Source: Sutterella megalosphaeroides
GTDB taxonomy: Bacteria; Pseudomonadota; Gammaproteobacteria; Burkholderiales; Burkholderiaceae_F
Assembly (NCBI RefSeq): GCF_003609995.1
Contig: NZ_AP018786.1
Span: 1,560,001-1,624,000 of the forward strand
Length of the DNA: 64,000 bases
Direction of reading: 5' to 3'
Made by a program: the position numbers and the translations under genes. Below are positions 27,601 to 36,796 of the stretch, in pieces; within the stretch, counting starts at the first letter, position 1, and each line of letters opens with the position of its first letter. The notes below the pieces were generated by a model. It saw only the letters and a program-made list of their open reading frames with translations. It ran no database searches and had not been told where the DNA came from.

Positions 27601-30600
27601 CAAGATCTTCGACGAATTCGAGGGCTCCGTCGCCTGGAATTCGAACGCGGTTGCGACCACCACGATCAGCGACGACGCGAAGCTCACCTCGGGACACTTC
27701 GTTTCCCGAAACGCCTTGGGCGGTCGGGACCTTGTGCTTGACGTCGACGCGGACCTGTCGGATGCCCTCACCTTCAAAACGGTCGACATGACGCTTCGCG
27801 GCGGGCACGTGATTCGGGCGCTCACGGACGACGCACGCTTGAGCTTGGCGGGCAGTCACCTCACGCTCGAATCGGGTTCACGCTATGAACAGGGTGCCTG
27901 GACCGGCATGCAGGTCGGGGGACTCACAACACTGTCGGGCTCGACCCTTCGATTTGAAAATCCTCTCCTCGAAGTCGCGCCGTCCTTGTCGGCTTCGGGG
28001 AACGTCACGCTCGGCTCGGGCACGGTGATCGATATCGCGCAGGGGGCGACGGCGGTGAACGGCGCTTTCGTGCTTCTACACGACGAAACGACTCGCAACA
28101 CCCTCATTTCCGCAGGGAAACTCAATGCGAACGTCGGTGCGATCGACCTTCGCGGCGAAGAGAACTTCAGCTTTACGCTCCGCGAGAACGGGAAGACTGT
28201 GGGGAACGCCTACGTCGACGGCATTCGCCTTGAAGCGAATGCGACGGATCTCAACCTCGTCTACCGCATCACGAAGCTCGACCTTACGGAGAATCTGACG
28301 CTCGACGCCGTCGCGGCCGAGGACCGCACGCTTTCCGCTCAATTGACGGGCGCGGGCGGCGTGACGGTTTCGCGCGGTACGGTGACCTTCACGAACGGCA
28401 CGTCGCGCGTCGGGCACGTGAACGTCGACGGGCTCGGGACGCTTGCGCTCGGGAATTCGAATGCCCGCGGGACCCTGCGCCTCACGGGCGACTCGGCTTG
28501 GGAAGGGGCCGTCACGGGCCTGTGGACCGTGGCACTCGAAAAGAATGCGACGCTCACACTCGGGAAAAGCGCGGACCTTACGGGGTACTCGGGCACGATC
28601 GACCTTGCGTCGGGCAGTTTGCTCAACATCGGAACCGTCACGACCCGATCGCTCGACAACGCGTCGTTGCGACTGGCGGCGGATTCGACCGTACGTCTTT
28701 CGAACAACTATTCGCTCCTCTCGTCCTTTTATGCGGGCTCGGGCGGGAAAACGGAGGGCGGCACGCTCGACGTGTGCGCTCCCTACGCCTACCTCGGTCG
28801 AAATGTCCAGCGCGGGGGGCTCTCGCATCTCACGCTCGGCTCGGAGGTACGCGAATTCACGCTCTACGGTGCGATCGACCGCAACACGGCGACGGGCGCA
28901 GGCGTTGACGTTGACGTATCGGGCCGGGGGACATTGAGCCTTCTTTCGCTCGCCGGTTCCGTTGACATGTCGTCCGAACACACGAACCTTACCGACTTCG
29001 CCGGGACCGTCGACCTCAAGGGTCGCCACGGCTCGTCCTTTACGTTCGCGACGGGCACCGGCGGCTCGGCGCTTCCCAATTCGGACGCTTCGAAGACGCT
29101 CTTTGCGGTTGCGTCGGGAAGCAGTCTCAACCTAACGGGCGACGGGTCGGCTGTGATCGAGCGTCTCACGCTTGATACGGGCTCGACCTTGGATTTCGGT
29201 TCCGGTCTCGCGCACCTCAACCTTGCGGGCAACACCGCCTCGACCCTCAAGGGAACGATCCGCATTTCCAAGTCGCGCGTTGAACGTAAGACCGCGGAAA
29301 GCCCCCTCTTGGATCTTGACGAAGGCATCTTCGACCTTCTCGTACGCGGGCAAAGTCGTGCGCCGTCCCTGTCGGGTTCGAGCTTCGTCATTGCGGGGGA
29401 CGGCATTTCGACCTTCGAGGGCGACACGAGTGTCGAAACGAAGCTTTCGGACGGCGTTACCGCGTTCCTCTCGGCCGATCTCACGACGCAAAACGGCGGG
29501 AAGGACGTCGGGGGCTTCTACCGTCTGACGGAAGTCCGTACGACGAAGGGGTCCGAACTGTTGCTTGATCGCGGGAACGCAGTCGATCCGAACACGGACC
29601 TCGAAACGGTGATTCGCGGCGAAGGGACGTTGCGCAAGACGGACGATTCGACCGTTACGTTGCGCGCGCTCGATTCGAGCGACTTTGCGGGCAATCTGGA
29701 CGTGCGCGCGGGAACCTTGAAACTTGAAACCGAATCGAGCTATGTTTTTGCCGGGTCGCGGAGCGTCGTCGGTGCGGGCGCACGACTTGACGTTTCAAGC
29801 GACCAGGAGATGGCGCTCGTCTCCTCGGGGACCGTGAGCCTTACGGAAGGAGCGCGCTGGAACCTGCTCGGAAGCACGAATGTGCTTACGAACAACGCCC
29901 GCCTGACGGGCGACGGAAGTCTTGCGGTCGGCGCCAATCGCCTGCTTCGGATCGACACGGCGGACGGGGGCGTTTTCTCCGGCTTCACAGGTACGATCGA
30001 ACTTGATTCCGCGGCGCGGGCGGTCTTTGCAAACCGAAGCCGCACCGCGATCGACCTCACGGATACGCTCGCGGGAAGTCGCACTTCGACCGCGACGCTC
30101 GAGCGCGGGGCCTTTGCCTTCGGATCCGGCTCGGCGTTCGAGGGGGATTACGCGGTCTCGGGCGAGGCGTCCCTCGACATTCATGGCCTTGACCCCTCGG
30201 GAAGCGACTTTTTCGAAGTTCGCAACCGCCTCACCGGGACGGGAACGCTCACGACCGACGGTCGCGTGAGCCTCTCGTACGGGTCGCTCTTGGACGGGAA
30301 CGAGCGGGACGTTTTCTCCGGAACCTGGGTCGTGAACGAGAACGGGTACCTGAAATTGGGTCTTCGCGACGGCGCCGACATGCACGCGTCCGGTTACGCG
30401 ATCGGACGCGGAGCGACGCTTGAAATCGACTTCGAATCGGGGAACGGCTTCCAAAACATTGCCTCCGTCAATGCAGGCAAACCCGTAACGGGGACGCTCA
30501 GGTTCTCGGGGCCGCAACACGTCGACCTCGCCGAAAGGGCGCAAATTTCACTCGACGCGCTCGAACTTACGGAAGGCGCCGTCTACCACGCCACATCGCC

Positions 30601-33600
30601 CTCGCAGACCGCGCAGACGAACTTCATCGACGCAGGCAGCACTCTTATTCTCGACGGGCGCGCCGATACGGACGGAATGTTCGTGTTGTCCGGGATGCTC
30701 GAAGGTCGCACGGACAGCCGCACGCTCTTTTCGGGCGACGGTCGCCTTGAAATTCTGATGCCTACCGCGGACACGATCTTTGCGTTCCACGGAGAGCTTT
30801 CGGGCACGGAAGAGGAACAGATCGCGCAGGTCGAGGCGGATGCACTCGCCCTTTTCGGTCCCGCGGGTACGGGATTTACGGGGACGCTTCATATCGCGGG
30901 CGGCACGTACCTCTACCGCAACCACGATTCGCGCCTCTTCGAACGGATCGGCGACTTCAGTCTCGGTCAAGGGGCGACCCTGAACTTTCAGGGCAGCGAC
31001 ACGTTGACGCTTCCGACGCTCTCCTTCCGACCCGCGGTCAACGTGGCGGGCGACCTCGTCCCGTCGAATCCCGTGCTCGATCTTTCCGCCTACCGCGGGA
31101 ATACGGTTCTTCCCGACGGATCCATCCTTTATACGCCCGCAGCGAGCGTCGGGCGACTCACGATCGAAACTCAGGCCCGTATCGTGGTCGACCCCGAAGA
31201 ATGGATCCACAACGGTTGGGGCAGTCCCGAACAGGACGGCAGCATTCTCGACATCGACACGAGCAACCTCGGTTCGAACCATTCGAACTACGTGCAGTTG
31301 ATTGCTGCCATGGAGATCGAAGGGTCGGGTACGCTCGATCTCGTCGATACCGAGGGGAACCCCGTAGGGGGCACGAATCCCGTCACGACCGAATTTTCGG
31401 AGGAGGGTCGCGTTGTCGCGAAAGGGTACTGGAGCTACACGGCGAGCATCCAGAAGGACCCGATCGAATCGAACGGCGTCACCTACGAACCCGGGGTTTA
31501 CGTCGGTTACGGCATTCGGGAACTTCACCTTCTCAACGCCGACGACACGGCCGCGCCCTTCGTTTTCAACGCGCTTGAAGCGAACGACCACACCTTCGAC
31601 GCCCGCATTACCGGGAACGGCCGGTTCGCCGTCGTCGGGGACGTGACGCTCAACAACCGCTCGAACGACTTTACGGGGACCGTCCTCGTCAATCGCGGCT
31701 CGACCCTGAACCTTGCGGGCGGCAGTTGGGTGTTGGGCGGTTACGAGAACGCGATGAACGCACCCGTGCTCGTCGAGCTCGGCGACGGCGCGCGCCTTTC
31801 CATGGAAGCCGAGCACAATTACGAACGCTTTGCTCTTCGGGCGGGAACGGGAAGCCGCGTCGACATCAATGACTTGTCCGTTCTCACCCTCGCGGAAGCG
31901 GACTTGACCGCGTCGAGCGTAATTGCGGGCGGAACCACATCGACCCTCGTCATCGACGGGAACGTCGTGATGCACGATGCCGTCACGCAACTCTCGGAAT
32001 TCGAAGGAACGCTCGCTCTTGAGGACGATCCGGGAACCGTGCTCACGATGCGAGGTGCCGAAGCGAGCGTCGGGGAAGACTTCGTCGTGGCGCTTCGCGA
32101 CCTCTCGAACGACCACGTCGGGATTGAGGGGGAAACCCCGCCCGCGAGTCGCTCAAACGCGATCGTGCGCCTCGAGCGTTCGGCGCGTATCGGGGACGCC
32201 CACGGTTTTACGGGTACGTTCGATGTGGCGGCGGGTGCGGACCTCACGGTCTACGGGTCGGGCGACAACCGCTCGCAGATCCACCCGAACGCGTCGATCC
32301 GACTTTCGTCGCGCGGTCGCGCGGATAACGAGTCGGGTGCGCTGACGGGCTCGACCTTGAACCTCATCGACGCCAACGCGACGCTCTACCTCCTTGAAAG
32401 CAACGCGGGCTCCACGATCACGCTCGGGTCGGCCGCGATCGGGGGCGAAGCTTCGTCGAGCGGCCTTACGCTCGACACCCTGCGCGTGAACGGTGCGACC
32501 GACCTCAAGATCGAGATCGACCCCGACCGCGTAGACCGCACGAGTCTCCTTATGTTCGACAACCCGGACGGGGCCGTCACGAACCTCATCACGGCAAAGA
32601 ACGCGACGGGTGTGGACGAATTCCTCACCGTTTCCTTCGCGAACAACGATTGGCGTTCGGGCGAAATCCGTGAAGCTTCTCTCATGGACGGCAACGTTGT
32701 GATCGGAACGGTCGACTACGAGGCGTCGCTTGCGACGAGTTCGGCGGGCGAGAGCGCTCTTTCGATCGGCCTTCGAAGCCGCATCGACGAAGTCACCCTC
32801 TGGGGCGAGCTCAAACTCGACGTGCCCGTGAGCACCGTCGGGAACGATGCGGAGCTTTCCGCCGCGATCAAGGAGGCCGTTGGCCGCGAGGGGGACGGCT
32901 CCGTCACCGTTACGGGTGCGGGAACGCTCCGCTTTAGCGCCGAAAACCGCTACGGATCGCTCGAGCTTGGGCGCGACGCGACGCTTGAAATCGCCGCGAT
33001 GCAAACGCTCACGGGCACCGGGGGCGTGATTGAAGGCTTCGTCACCGATTCGGTTTCGGGTGTCGAGCCCTCCCCGAATGCGGGTGCGCTCCTTACACTC
33101 GACAAGGCGGAACTCACCTTCCGTCACGTACCGACGGGGCTTGCGAACGGCATCGCGATGAACGCGGGCTCGGTTCTCACGATCGAAGGGGACGGGATTG
33201 TTCCGCGCTTTGCGGCATTGCGCTCCGGGCACGACCATCCCGACACGCCCGAGAGCTACGTGCTGCGCGGCCTCACGCTCACTCAGGGCTCGGGAGCTCT
33301 TCCCAAACTCAACCTCGTGAACGTATCGGGCCGCCTCGGTGAAATCAAGCGCGAAGCGGGTGCGGAGCGCCTGCGTCTTGCGCTTACGAACTCCGACGTG
33401 CGTGTGAACTCCGATACCTACGCGCAGCTTGCGGACGTACGAATCGGTACGAGCCGCGCAGGTTCGACCCTCACCGTCGCGGACGACGCAGACCGCTTTG
33501 CCGCGCACGCAGGTTCGGAAGTATCGGTGGACGTGGGCGAGAAGTCGGAATTGCACCTCCGCATTGAAAACGTCGACTCGGACGTGCGCTTTGGGTCGAT

Positions 33601-36600
33601 CGGACGGGTGACGGGTACGGGGACGGTGCATTTCGACTTCGAAAACTCTTCGGTCTCCCACGACCGCCACGCGCTCATCCTCGACTTCACGGTTCCCGAG
33701 AACGCGGTCGACATGTTTGCCGGGGACTTCATGCTGACGAACGCGGTCTTTGCCGCGGGCGACCAACTGGTGCATTCGATGAACACGCTCGTTGCAGAAA
33801 AAGTCCGTACGTTCGAAGCGAGTAAAAATGCGGTGTTGAGCGTCCGCGGGAACCTCTCCCTCAACCACCTGGTGCTTGACGAAGGCGGGATCCTCGACCT
33901 CGCGGGTTCCGGAAACGAGGGCGACATCATGACCGTCGGGGATTCGGCCCTCTCGGGGAAGCCCGGGCGCCTTGCGAACCTTGTTTCTTCGGAAAGCGCC
34001 CTATTCCACGCGGGCTCGATGGTCCGCGTCGACTCGACGACGCTCACGGCAATTGCGGGTCTGCCGGGTCTCAAAACCGGCACGAGCTCGCTCGAGGCCG
34101 AAAGCGTTGACGGGAAGTTCGATCTCGTCGAAACGCTCGAAAAGGCGGAGACGGATGCGACCAACCGCTTCGTTCTCGTGCTCGAAAGCGAGCAAAAGAT
34201 CGGAAGCGTTTCGGGCGTCTACGGGGCGGAACACGTCGACATCGTCGACGAATCGGGCAATCTCGTCACGACGGGCGACTACGCGATCGATGTCTTTGAA
34301 AAGGATGGCACGACCGAAGCCGCCCGCTTCGAAGGAGCCCTCAAGCTCGTTACCGACCGCGAAGGCGCCTGGCTCGGCCAGGACGTGGCACGTGCTTACC
34401 TTAAAAAGGACACCGTGCTTCGGTCCGACACAGGCACCTACGACGTTAAGGTCGCGCTCTTCGGGGAAGAGTCGGTCAATCTCTTCGCGACCGACGGGAC
34501 CGTCCGTTTGACGAACGGCCTCGGCTCGATCGCGGGGTCCGTCGTGGCGAACGGCGGCGAACTGGTGCTTGCCGCCTCGGGTGCGCTCGGGAACCTTGAA
34601 GACGATCGGGCCGTTCCGACCCTTTTGTCCGCCCGTTCGGGAAGTATTACGGTGGGCGGCGCCGAATCCGGTGCGGCGGTCGAGCAGTCCGTCCGTGCCT
34701 TGGAGGTCGCGGCCGAAGGCGAACTCCGTCTCAACGACGGGTCGGTACTTGCGATTGCCGGCAACGGCATGGAGAGCGTTGTTTCGGGCCGCATCGCTGC
34801 CGAGGACGACGCCAGGATCGAACTCGCGGGCACTCGGCTCCGTCTGGACGCTTCCGCCGATACGCTCGTGCTTTCGAACACCCTTTGGAAGATGGACGAC
34901 GTGTCGACGCTCGTTGTCGATTACGGTGTCGACACTTCCGATGAGACCCGCACGCTCACGGCCGCGGAAGTCGCCGTCACGGGCGGGACGCTTGCGAAGA
35001 CGGGCAGCGGCCGCGTCGACTTCGCGTCGGGCGTCTTTGAGGCGGGCACCACCGCCCTCTCCGTCGAAGCAGGTAACGCAACCGTCTCCGATTGGGACCG
35101 CTCGCAGGCGGCGGACGCCGCAGGCGACAAGAACGCGCGGGTGCTCCGTTTGGCGGGCCTTTCGATCGCCGAAGGTGCAACGTTCACCATGAACGGGAGC
35201 CTCTTGGAACTCGTCGGCCGGAACGACAAGGGGTTGGCGAAGACCGGCAGTCTCAAGAACTCGGGGACGCTTGTGCTTGCTCCCAAGCGCAAGAGCGACA
35301 CGGCGACGAATTTCGCGATCCGTCACATCTACGGGAACTACGTGGGCCAAGGCGGCACGATTGACGTTCGTGCGGCTCTCGGCACCGAAAACGCCGACAA
35401 GAAGGGAACCGCAACCGTCGGGATCACCTCCGACGCCTTGGTCGTACACGGCCGTGCGACGGGTTCCGTCCTCTTCTCGATCGACCTTCAGCATGAGGAA
35501 CTCGATCGCGGTGCGCTCGAACGCATGGTGCTCCTGCGTGCCACGGACGGTGGCGACCTGACGTATGCTCTCGCGGACGGTCCGATCGAGTCCGGAGGCT
35601 TTACGTACTTTGCGGCCGACACGGAAGCTCCCGACGGCGGGCGCGACTACATCCTCACCTCCTACGGCGAGGACGGTGTGAAGACGGTTTCGCCCGACCG
35701 CGGGGCTTACCTCGGGATTTCGGCCTCGACCAGGATGTTCGGTCTGTCGCTCCACGATCGTCTGGGCCTTCGCCCCTACATCGATCCCTTCACGGGGGAA
35801 GTGAAGCAGACCGCGCTCTGGATGCACGAGTCTGTCAGTCACACGAAGTCGCACGACGATACGGGTAGCGTCGGTATCCGCTCAACGACAAGCACAACCT
35901 TCCTCGGTACCGATGTGGTCCGATTGACTCCCTCCTTCGGCGGTATCCTGCATGCGGGCGTCATGGGCGCCTACGGGATGTCCGATGTCAAAGCCTCGGG
36001 CTCGATTTCGAATTCCGGGGCGGACGTCGACGGCTGGTCGGCGGGTCTCTATGTCGGTTGGAACGCGGCCGAGTACGCCGAAGGATTGCTTTCCGATCCC
36101 ACGGGCCCCTACGCTTCCGCCTGGATGCAGTACTCGTCCTTCACGAGTGAAGTCACCAACAACCGATCGAGCATCGACGTCGATGGTCGGGGTTGGTCGG
36201 CCTCCGTCGAACTCGGGTGGGTGCTGCCGGCGCTGAGTCTCGGCACCTCGGGTACCCAGACTGCCTCCGTGCGGTTTGAGCCGCGCTTCCAGGCGACCTG
36301 GTTTGGCGCTTCGTACGACGACGTCGAGACCGCGGACCACGACCGCATCGCCTTCGGGGGTGAGAACACGGTTGAGACCGAACTCGGACTTCGTGCCGCC
36401 TTTGACCATTCCGCGCTTTCAGGTGCCATCCCGTACGCGGAAGTCAACTGGGTGCACCGCACGAAGGACGCGACAGCTCGCATCAACGGTACGCTCAAAA
36501 GCCGCGAAGCGGGAGCCGACAACCTCGTCGAGGCGGCCGTCGGTTCCACCCTCCCATTCACGAAGTCTCTCTCGGGTTACGGCGAATTCCGCATCCGCAA

Positions 36601-36658
36601 GGGCGACAGTGGCTATACGGCGCGCGAAGGGAACCTCGGCGTTCGCTGGAAGTTCTGA
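24620..36658 (+). CDS. Giant ESPR-type autotransporter adhesin, 4012 aa
   Basis: A 12-kb gene for a surface protein of about 4000 residues. It begins with an extended signal peptide region (MNTIYKVVRNAKTGLFAVVS), seen in very large type V proteins. A basic stretch and a hydrophobic core (PTALALLLGTTLAASSAYA) with likely cleavage after residue 75 follow. The passenger is made almost wholly of beta-helix-type repeats (motifs such as LNVGNALIL, GRLVFSDTGGARVDLNGS), with no visible enzyme domain and few cysteines. The C-terminal barrel starts near residue 3700 (ISASTRMFGLSLHDRLGLR) and ends GVRWKF. The start at 24620 is certain from the ESPR, though the Shine-Dalgarno is poor. Likely a filamentous adhesin or biofilm factor. 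Confidence 0.92.
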   Translation: MNTIYKVVRNAKTGLFAVVSELQSSARKSCRTVRRSSASARLDRTRAACSSFSAMKPTALALLLGTTLAASSAYADPWEQSDTWEQWTQGTWDQIHVYDYTSAPQRYSHINTDFYFGSNEEARYYQSLDITMKGNTGGRNFTWTFFLQDYNGRAQNFAKKNQAANDTGMLLAQSEQGLVQQIIRVDDLTIEKWGDRVTKDSFRLGTNHYGNEVGRTNEKFYQGFFEEDGTVSAVAEYGMGPDAVRFFGRYALQEASIDRFGGKNATAVTVDGLEFGNWGVAAKTQGEKKGFYMLAVLRSLELQRGATFTFSDTEGAGSGNFTAYLTGAGNLALVGDPAGDSTLSFVTFNDLYAIHDKNDSSRWLSEANNYQGSTTIANYTVNATRASVFGKAETADVNATASRVNVRASGVFDRVQHLTSDNSVFNWDFGSAISNHALAVAGTTLIEGETNFAGRGALTLTTGTLHVDDEGSLVMNGVADASALSALTVNANTALFETATPFGKGKSAIRLNVGNALILSNVGSDDPVDFTVSALRSDADGFVFRLENSDIRLGDNTIAASETKLIGSNLSTTAPYVGRQLGETVRFDDASSLTVAGTGAWTLSELNLRATDATTATEDSLLLLSAGGIGNAVAFSNVTTSGSSAGDAFRGDIRFEDASYILTTRDAEAVFGTAGLGLGRNSRVAWSGTVPAEVSRLVWDGGELDLSDFTFSNATIAALNTGELDLRGSQGSVGSIRVNASAFSQGSHEAVPESGHFHLGLDNGNFIQLLVEADRFETALLPELVSENFDGKAHTADYKAENSSEVVAKGHWNFGLMAVDDPTMGGRGIGLGYRLNEIELLPGHTAPLVLDGTNPRSDRTLAARVTGNGKLEVRGSVLLAPSSANTFTGSVFVTEGSTLGTGPVSGALGSGTTVLTLGKNVLFTIAEDVRAQSYVESIGRLVFSDTGGARVDLNGSILALTNGRSVFTDAADLKGTDDAILRFDNTGSALFENVKIFDEFEGSVAWNSNAVATTTISDDAKLTSGHFVSRNALGGRDLVLDVDADLSDALTFKTVDMTLRGGHVIRALTDDARLSLAGSHLTLESGSRYEQGAWTGMQVGGLTTLSGSTLRFENPLLEVAPSLSASGNVTLGSGTVIDIAQGATAVNGAFVLLHDETTRNTLISAGKLNANVGAIDLRGEENFSFTLRENGKTVGNAYVDGIRLEANATDLNLVYRITKLDLTENLTLDAVAAEDRTLSAQLTGAGGVTVSRGTVTFTNGTSRVGHVNVDGLGTLALGNSNARGTLRLTGDSAWEGAVTGLWTVALEKNATLTLGKSADLTGYSGTIDLASGSLLNIGTVTTRSLDNASLRLAADSTVRLSNNYSLLSSFYAGSGGKTEGGTLDVCAPYAYLGRNVQRGGLSHLTLGSEVREFTLYGAIDRNTATGAGVDVDVSGRGTLSLLSLAGSVDMSSEHTNLTDFAGTVDLKGRHGSSFTFATGTGGSALPNSDASKTLFAVASGSSLNLTGDGSAVIERLTLDTGSTLDFGSGLAHLNLAGNTASTLKGTIRISKSRVERKTAESPLLDLDEGIFDLLVRGQSRAPSLSGSSFVIAGDGISTFEGDTSVETKLSDGVTAFLSADLTTQNGGKDVGGFYRLTEVRTTKGSELLLDRGNAVDPNTDLETVIRGEGTLRKTDDSTVTLRALDSSDFAGNLDVRAGTLKLETESSYVFAGSRSVVGAGARLDVSSDQEMALVSSGTVSLTEGARWNLLGSTNVLTNNARLTGDGSLAVGANRLLRIDTADGGVFSGFTGTIELDSAARAVFANRSRTAIDLTDTLAGSRTSTATLERGAFAFGSGSAFEGDYAVSGEASLDIHGLDPSGSDFFEVRNRLTGTGTLTTDGRVSLSYGSLLDGNERDVFSGTWVVNENGYLKLGLRDGADMHASGYAIGRGATLEIDFESGNGFQNIASVNAGKPVTGTLRFSGPQHVDLAERAQISLDALELTEGAVYHATSPSQTAQTNFIDAGSTLILDGRADTDGMFVLSGMLEGRTDSRTLFSGDGRLEILMPTADTIFAFHGELSGTEEEQIAQVEADALALFGPAGTGFTGTLHIAGGTYLYRNHDSRLFERIGDFSLGQGATLNFQGSDTLTLPTLSFRPAVNVAGDLVPSNPVLDLSAYRGNTVLPDGSILYTPAASVGRLTIETQARIVVDPEEWIHNGWGSPEQDGSILDIDTSNLGSNHSNYVQLIAAMEIEGSGTLDLVDTEGNPVGGTNPVTTEFSEEGRVVAKGYWSYTASIQKDPIESNGVTYEPGVYVGYGIRELHLLNADDTAAPFVFNALEANDHTFDARITGNGRFAVVGDVTLNNRSNDFTGTVLVNRGSTLNLAGGSWVLGGYENAMNAPVLVELGDGARLSMEAEHNYERFALRAGTGSRVDINDLSVLTLAEADLTASSVIAGGTTSTLVIDGNVVMHDAVTQLSEFEGTLALEDDPGTVLTMRGAEASVGEDFVVALRDLSNDHVGIEGETPPASRSNAIVRLERSARIGDAHGFTGTFDVAAGADLTVYGSGDNRSQIHPNASIRLSSRGRADNESGALTGSTLNLIDANATLYLLESNAGSTITLGSAAIGGEASSSGLTLDTLRVNGATDLKIEIDPDRVDRTSLLMFDNPDGAVTNLITAKNATGVDEFLTVSFANNDWRSGEIREASLMDGNVVIGTVDYEASLATSSAGESALSIGLRSRIDEVTLWGELKLDVPVSTVGNDAELSAAIKEAVGREGDGSVTVTGAGTLRFSAENRYGSLELGRDATLEIAAMQTLTGTGGVIEGFVTDSVSGVEPSPNAGALLTLDKAELTFRHVPTGLANGIAMNAGSVLTIEGDGIVPRFAALRSGHDHPDTPESYVLRGLTLTQGSGALPKLNLVNVSGRLGEIKREAGAERLRLALTNSDVRVNSDTYAQLADVRIGTSRAGSTLTVADDADRFAAHAGSEVSVDVGEKSELHLRIENVDSDVRFGSIGRVTGTGTVHFDFENSSVSHDRHALILDFTVPENAVDMFAGDFMLTNAVFAAGDQLVHSMNTLVAEKVRTFEASKNAVLSVRGNLSLNHLVLDEGGILDLAGSGNEGDIMTVGDSALSGKPGRLANLVSSESALFHAGSMVRVDSTTLTAIAGLPGLKTGTSSLEAESVDGKFDLVETLEKAETDATNRFVLVLESEQKIGSVSGVYGAEHVDIVDESGNLVTTGDYAIDVFEKDGTTEAARFEGALKLVTDREGAWLGQDVARAYLKKDTVLRSDTGTYDVKVALFGEESVNLFATDGTVRLTNGLGSIAGSVVANGGELVLAASGALGNLEDDRAVPTLLSARSGSITVGGAESGAAVEQSVRALEVAAEGELRLNDGSVLAIAGNGMESVVSGRIAAEDDARIELAGTRLRLDASADTLVLSNTLWKMDDVSTLVVDYGVDTSDETRTLTAAEVAVTGGTLAKTGSGRVDFASGVFEAGTTALSVEAGNATVSDWDRSQAADAAGDKNARVLRLAGLSIAEGATFTMNGSLLELVGRNDKGLAKTGSLKNSGTLVLAPKRKSDTATNFAIRHIYGNYVGQGGTIDVRAALGTENADKKGTATVGITSDALVVHGRATGSVLFSIDLQHEELDRGALERMVLLRATDGGDLTYALADGPIESGGFTYFAADTEAPDGGRDYILTSYGEDGVKTVSPDRGAYLGISASTRMFGLSLHDRLGLRPYIDPFTGEVKQTALWMHESVSHTKSHDDTGSVGIRSTTSTTFLGTDVVRLTPSFGGILHAGVMGAYGMSDVKASGSISNSGADVDGWSAGLYVGWNAAEYAEGLLSDPTGPYASAWMQYSSFTSEVTNNRSSIDVDGRGWSASVELGWVLPALSLGTSGTQTASVRFEPRFQATWFGASYDDVETADHDRIAFGGENTVETELGLRAAFDHSALSGAIPYAEVNWVHRTKDATARINGTLKSREAGADNLVEAAVGSTLPFTKSLSGYGEFRIRKGDSGYTAREGNLGVRWKF

Positions 36659-36670
36659 GCGTTGAGAAAC

Positions 36671-36755
36671 CCCGGGGTGAGAAATCGCCCCGGGCCGTAA
36701 AAGGAGAAGCAAAGAAAGCCGAAGGCCCCGTGATTTCGCATCCGGGGCCTTTCGC
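36671..36755 (+). terminator. Tandem terminator hairpins after the giant autotransporter
   Basis: First stem 36671-36677 with 36688-36694. The second, stronger stem is 36722-36730 with 36743-36751, followed by a T-rich stretch. Confidence 0.8.
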
Positions 36756-36796
36756 TTTATCGCTTGTGTGCGGCTTGTGTGTGAGGCGTCGACGGT

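Noticed and set aside
30548-32116. Long minus-strand ORF inside the giant autotransporter
   Set aside because: Typical antisense frame of a repetitive high-GC gene; no start signal or domain.
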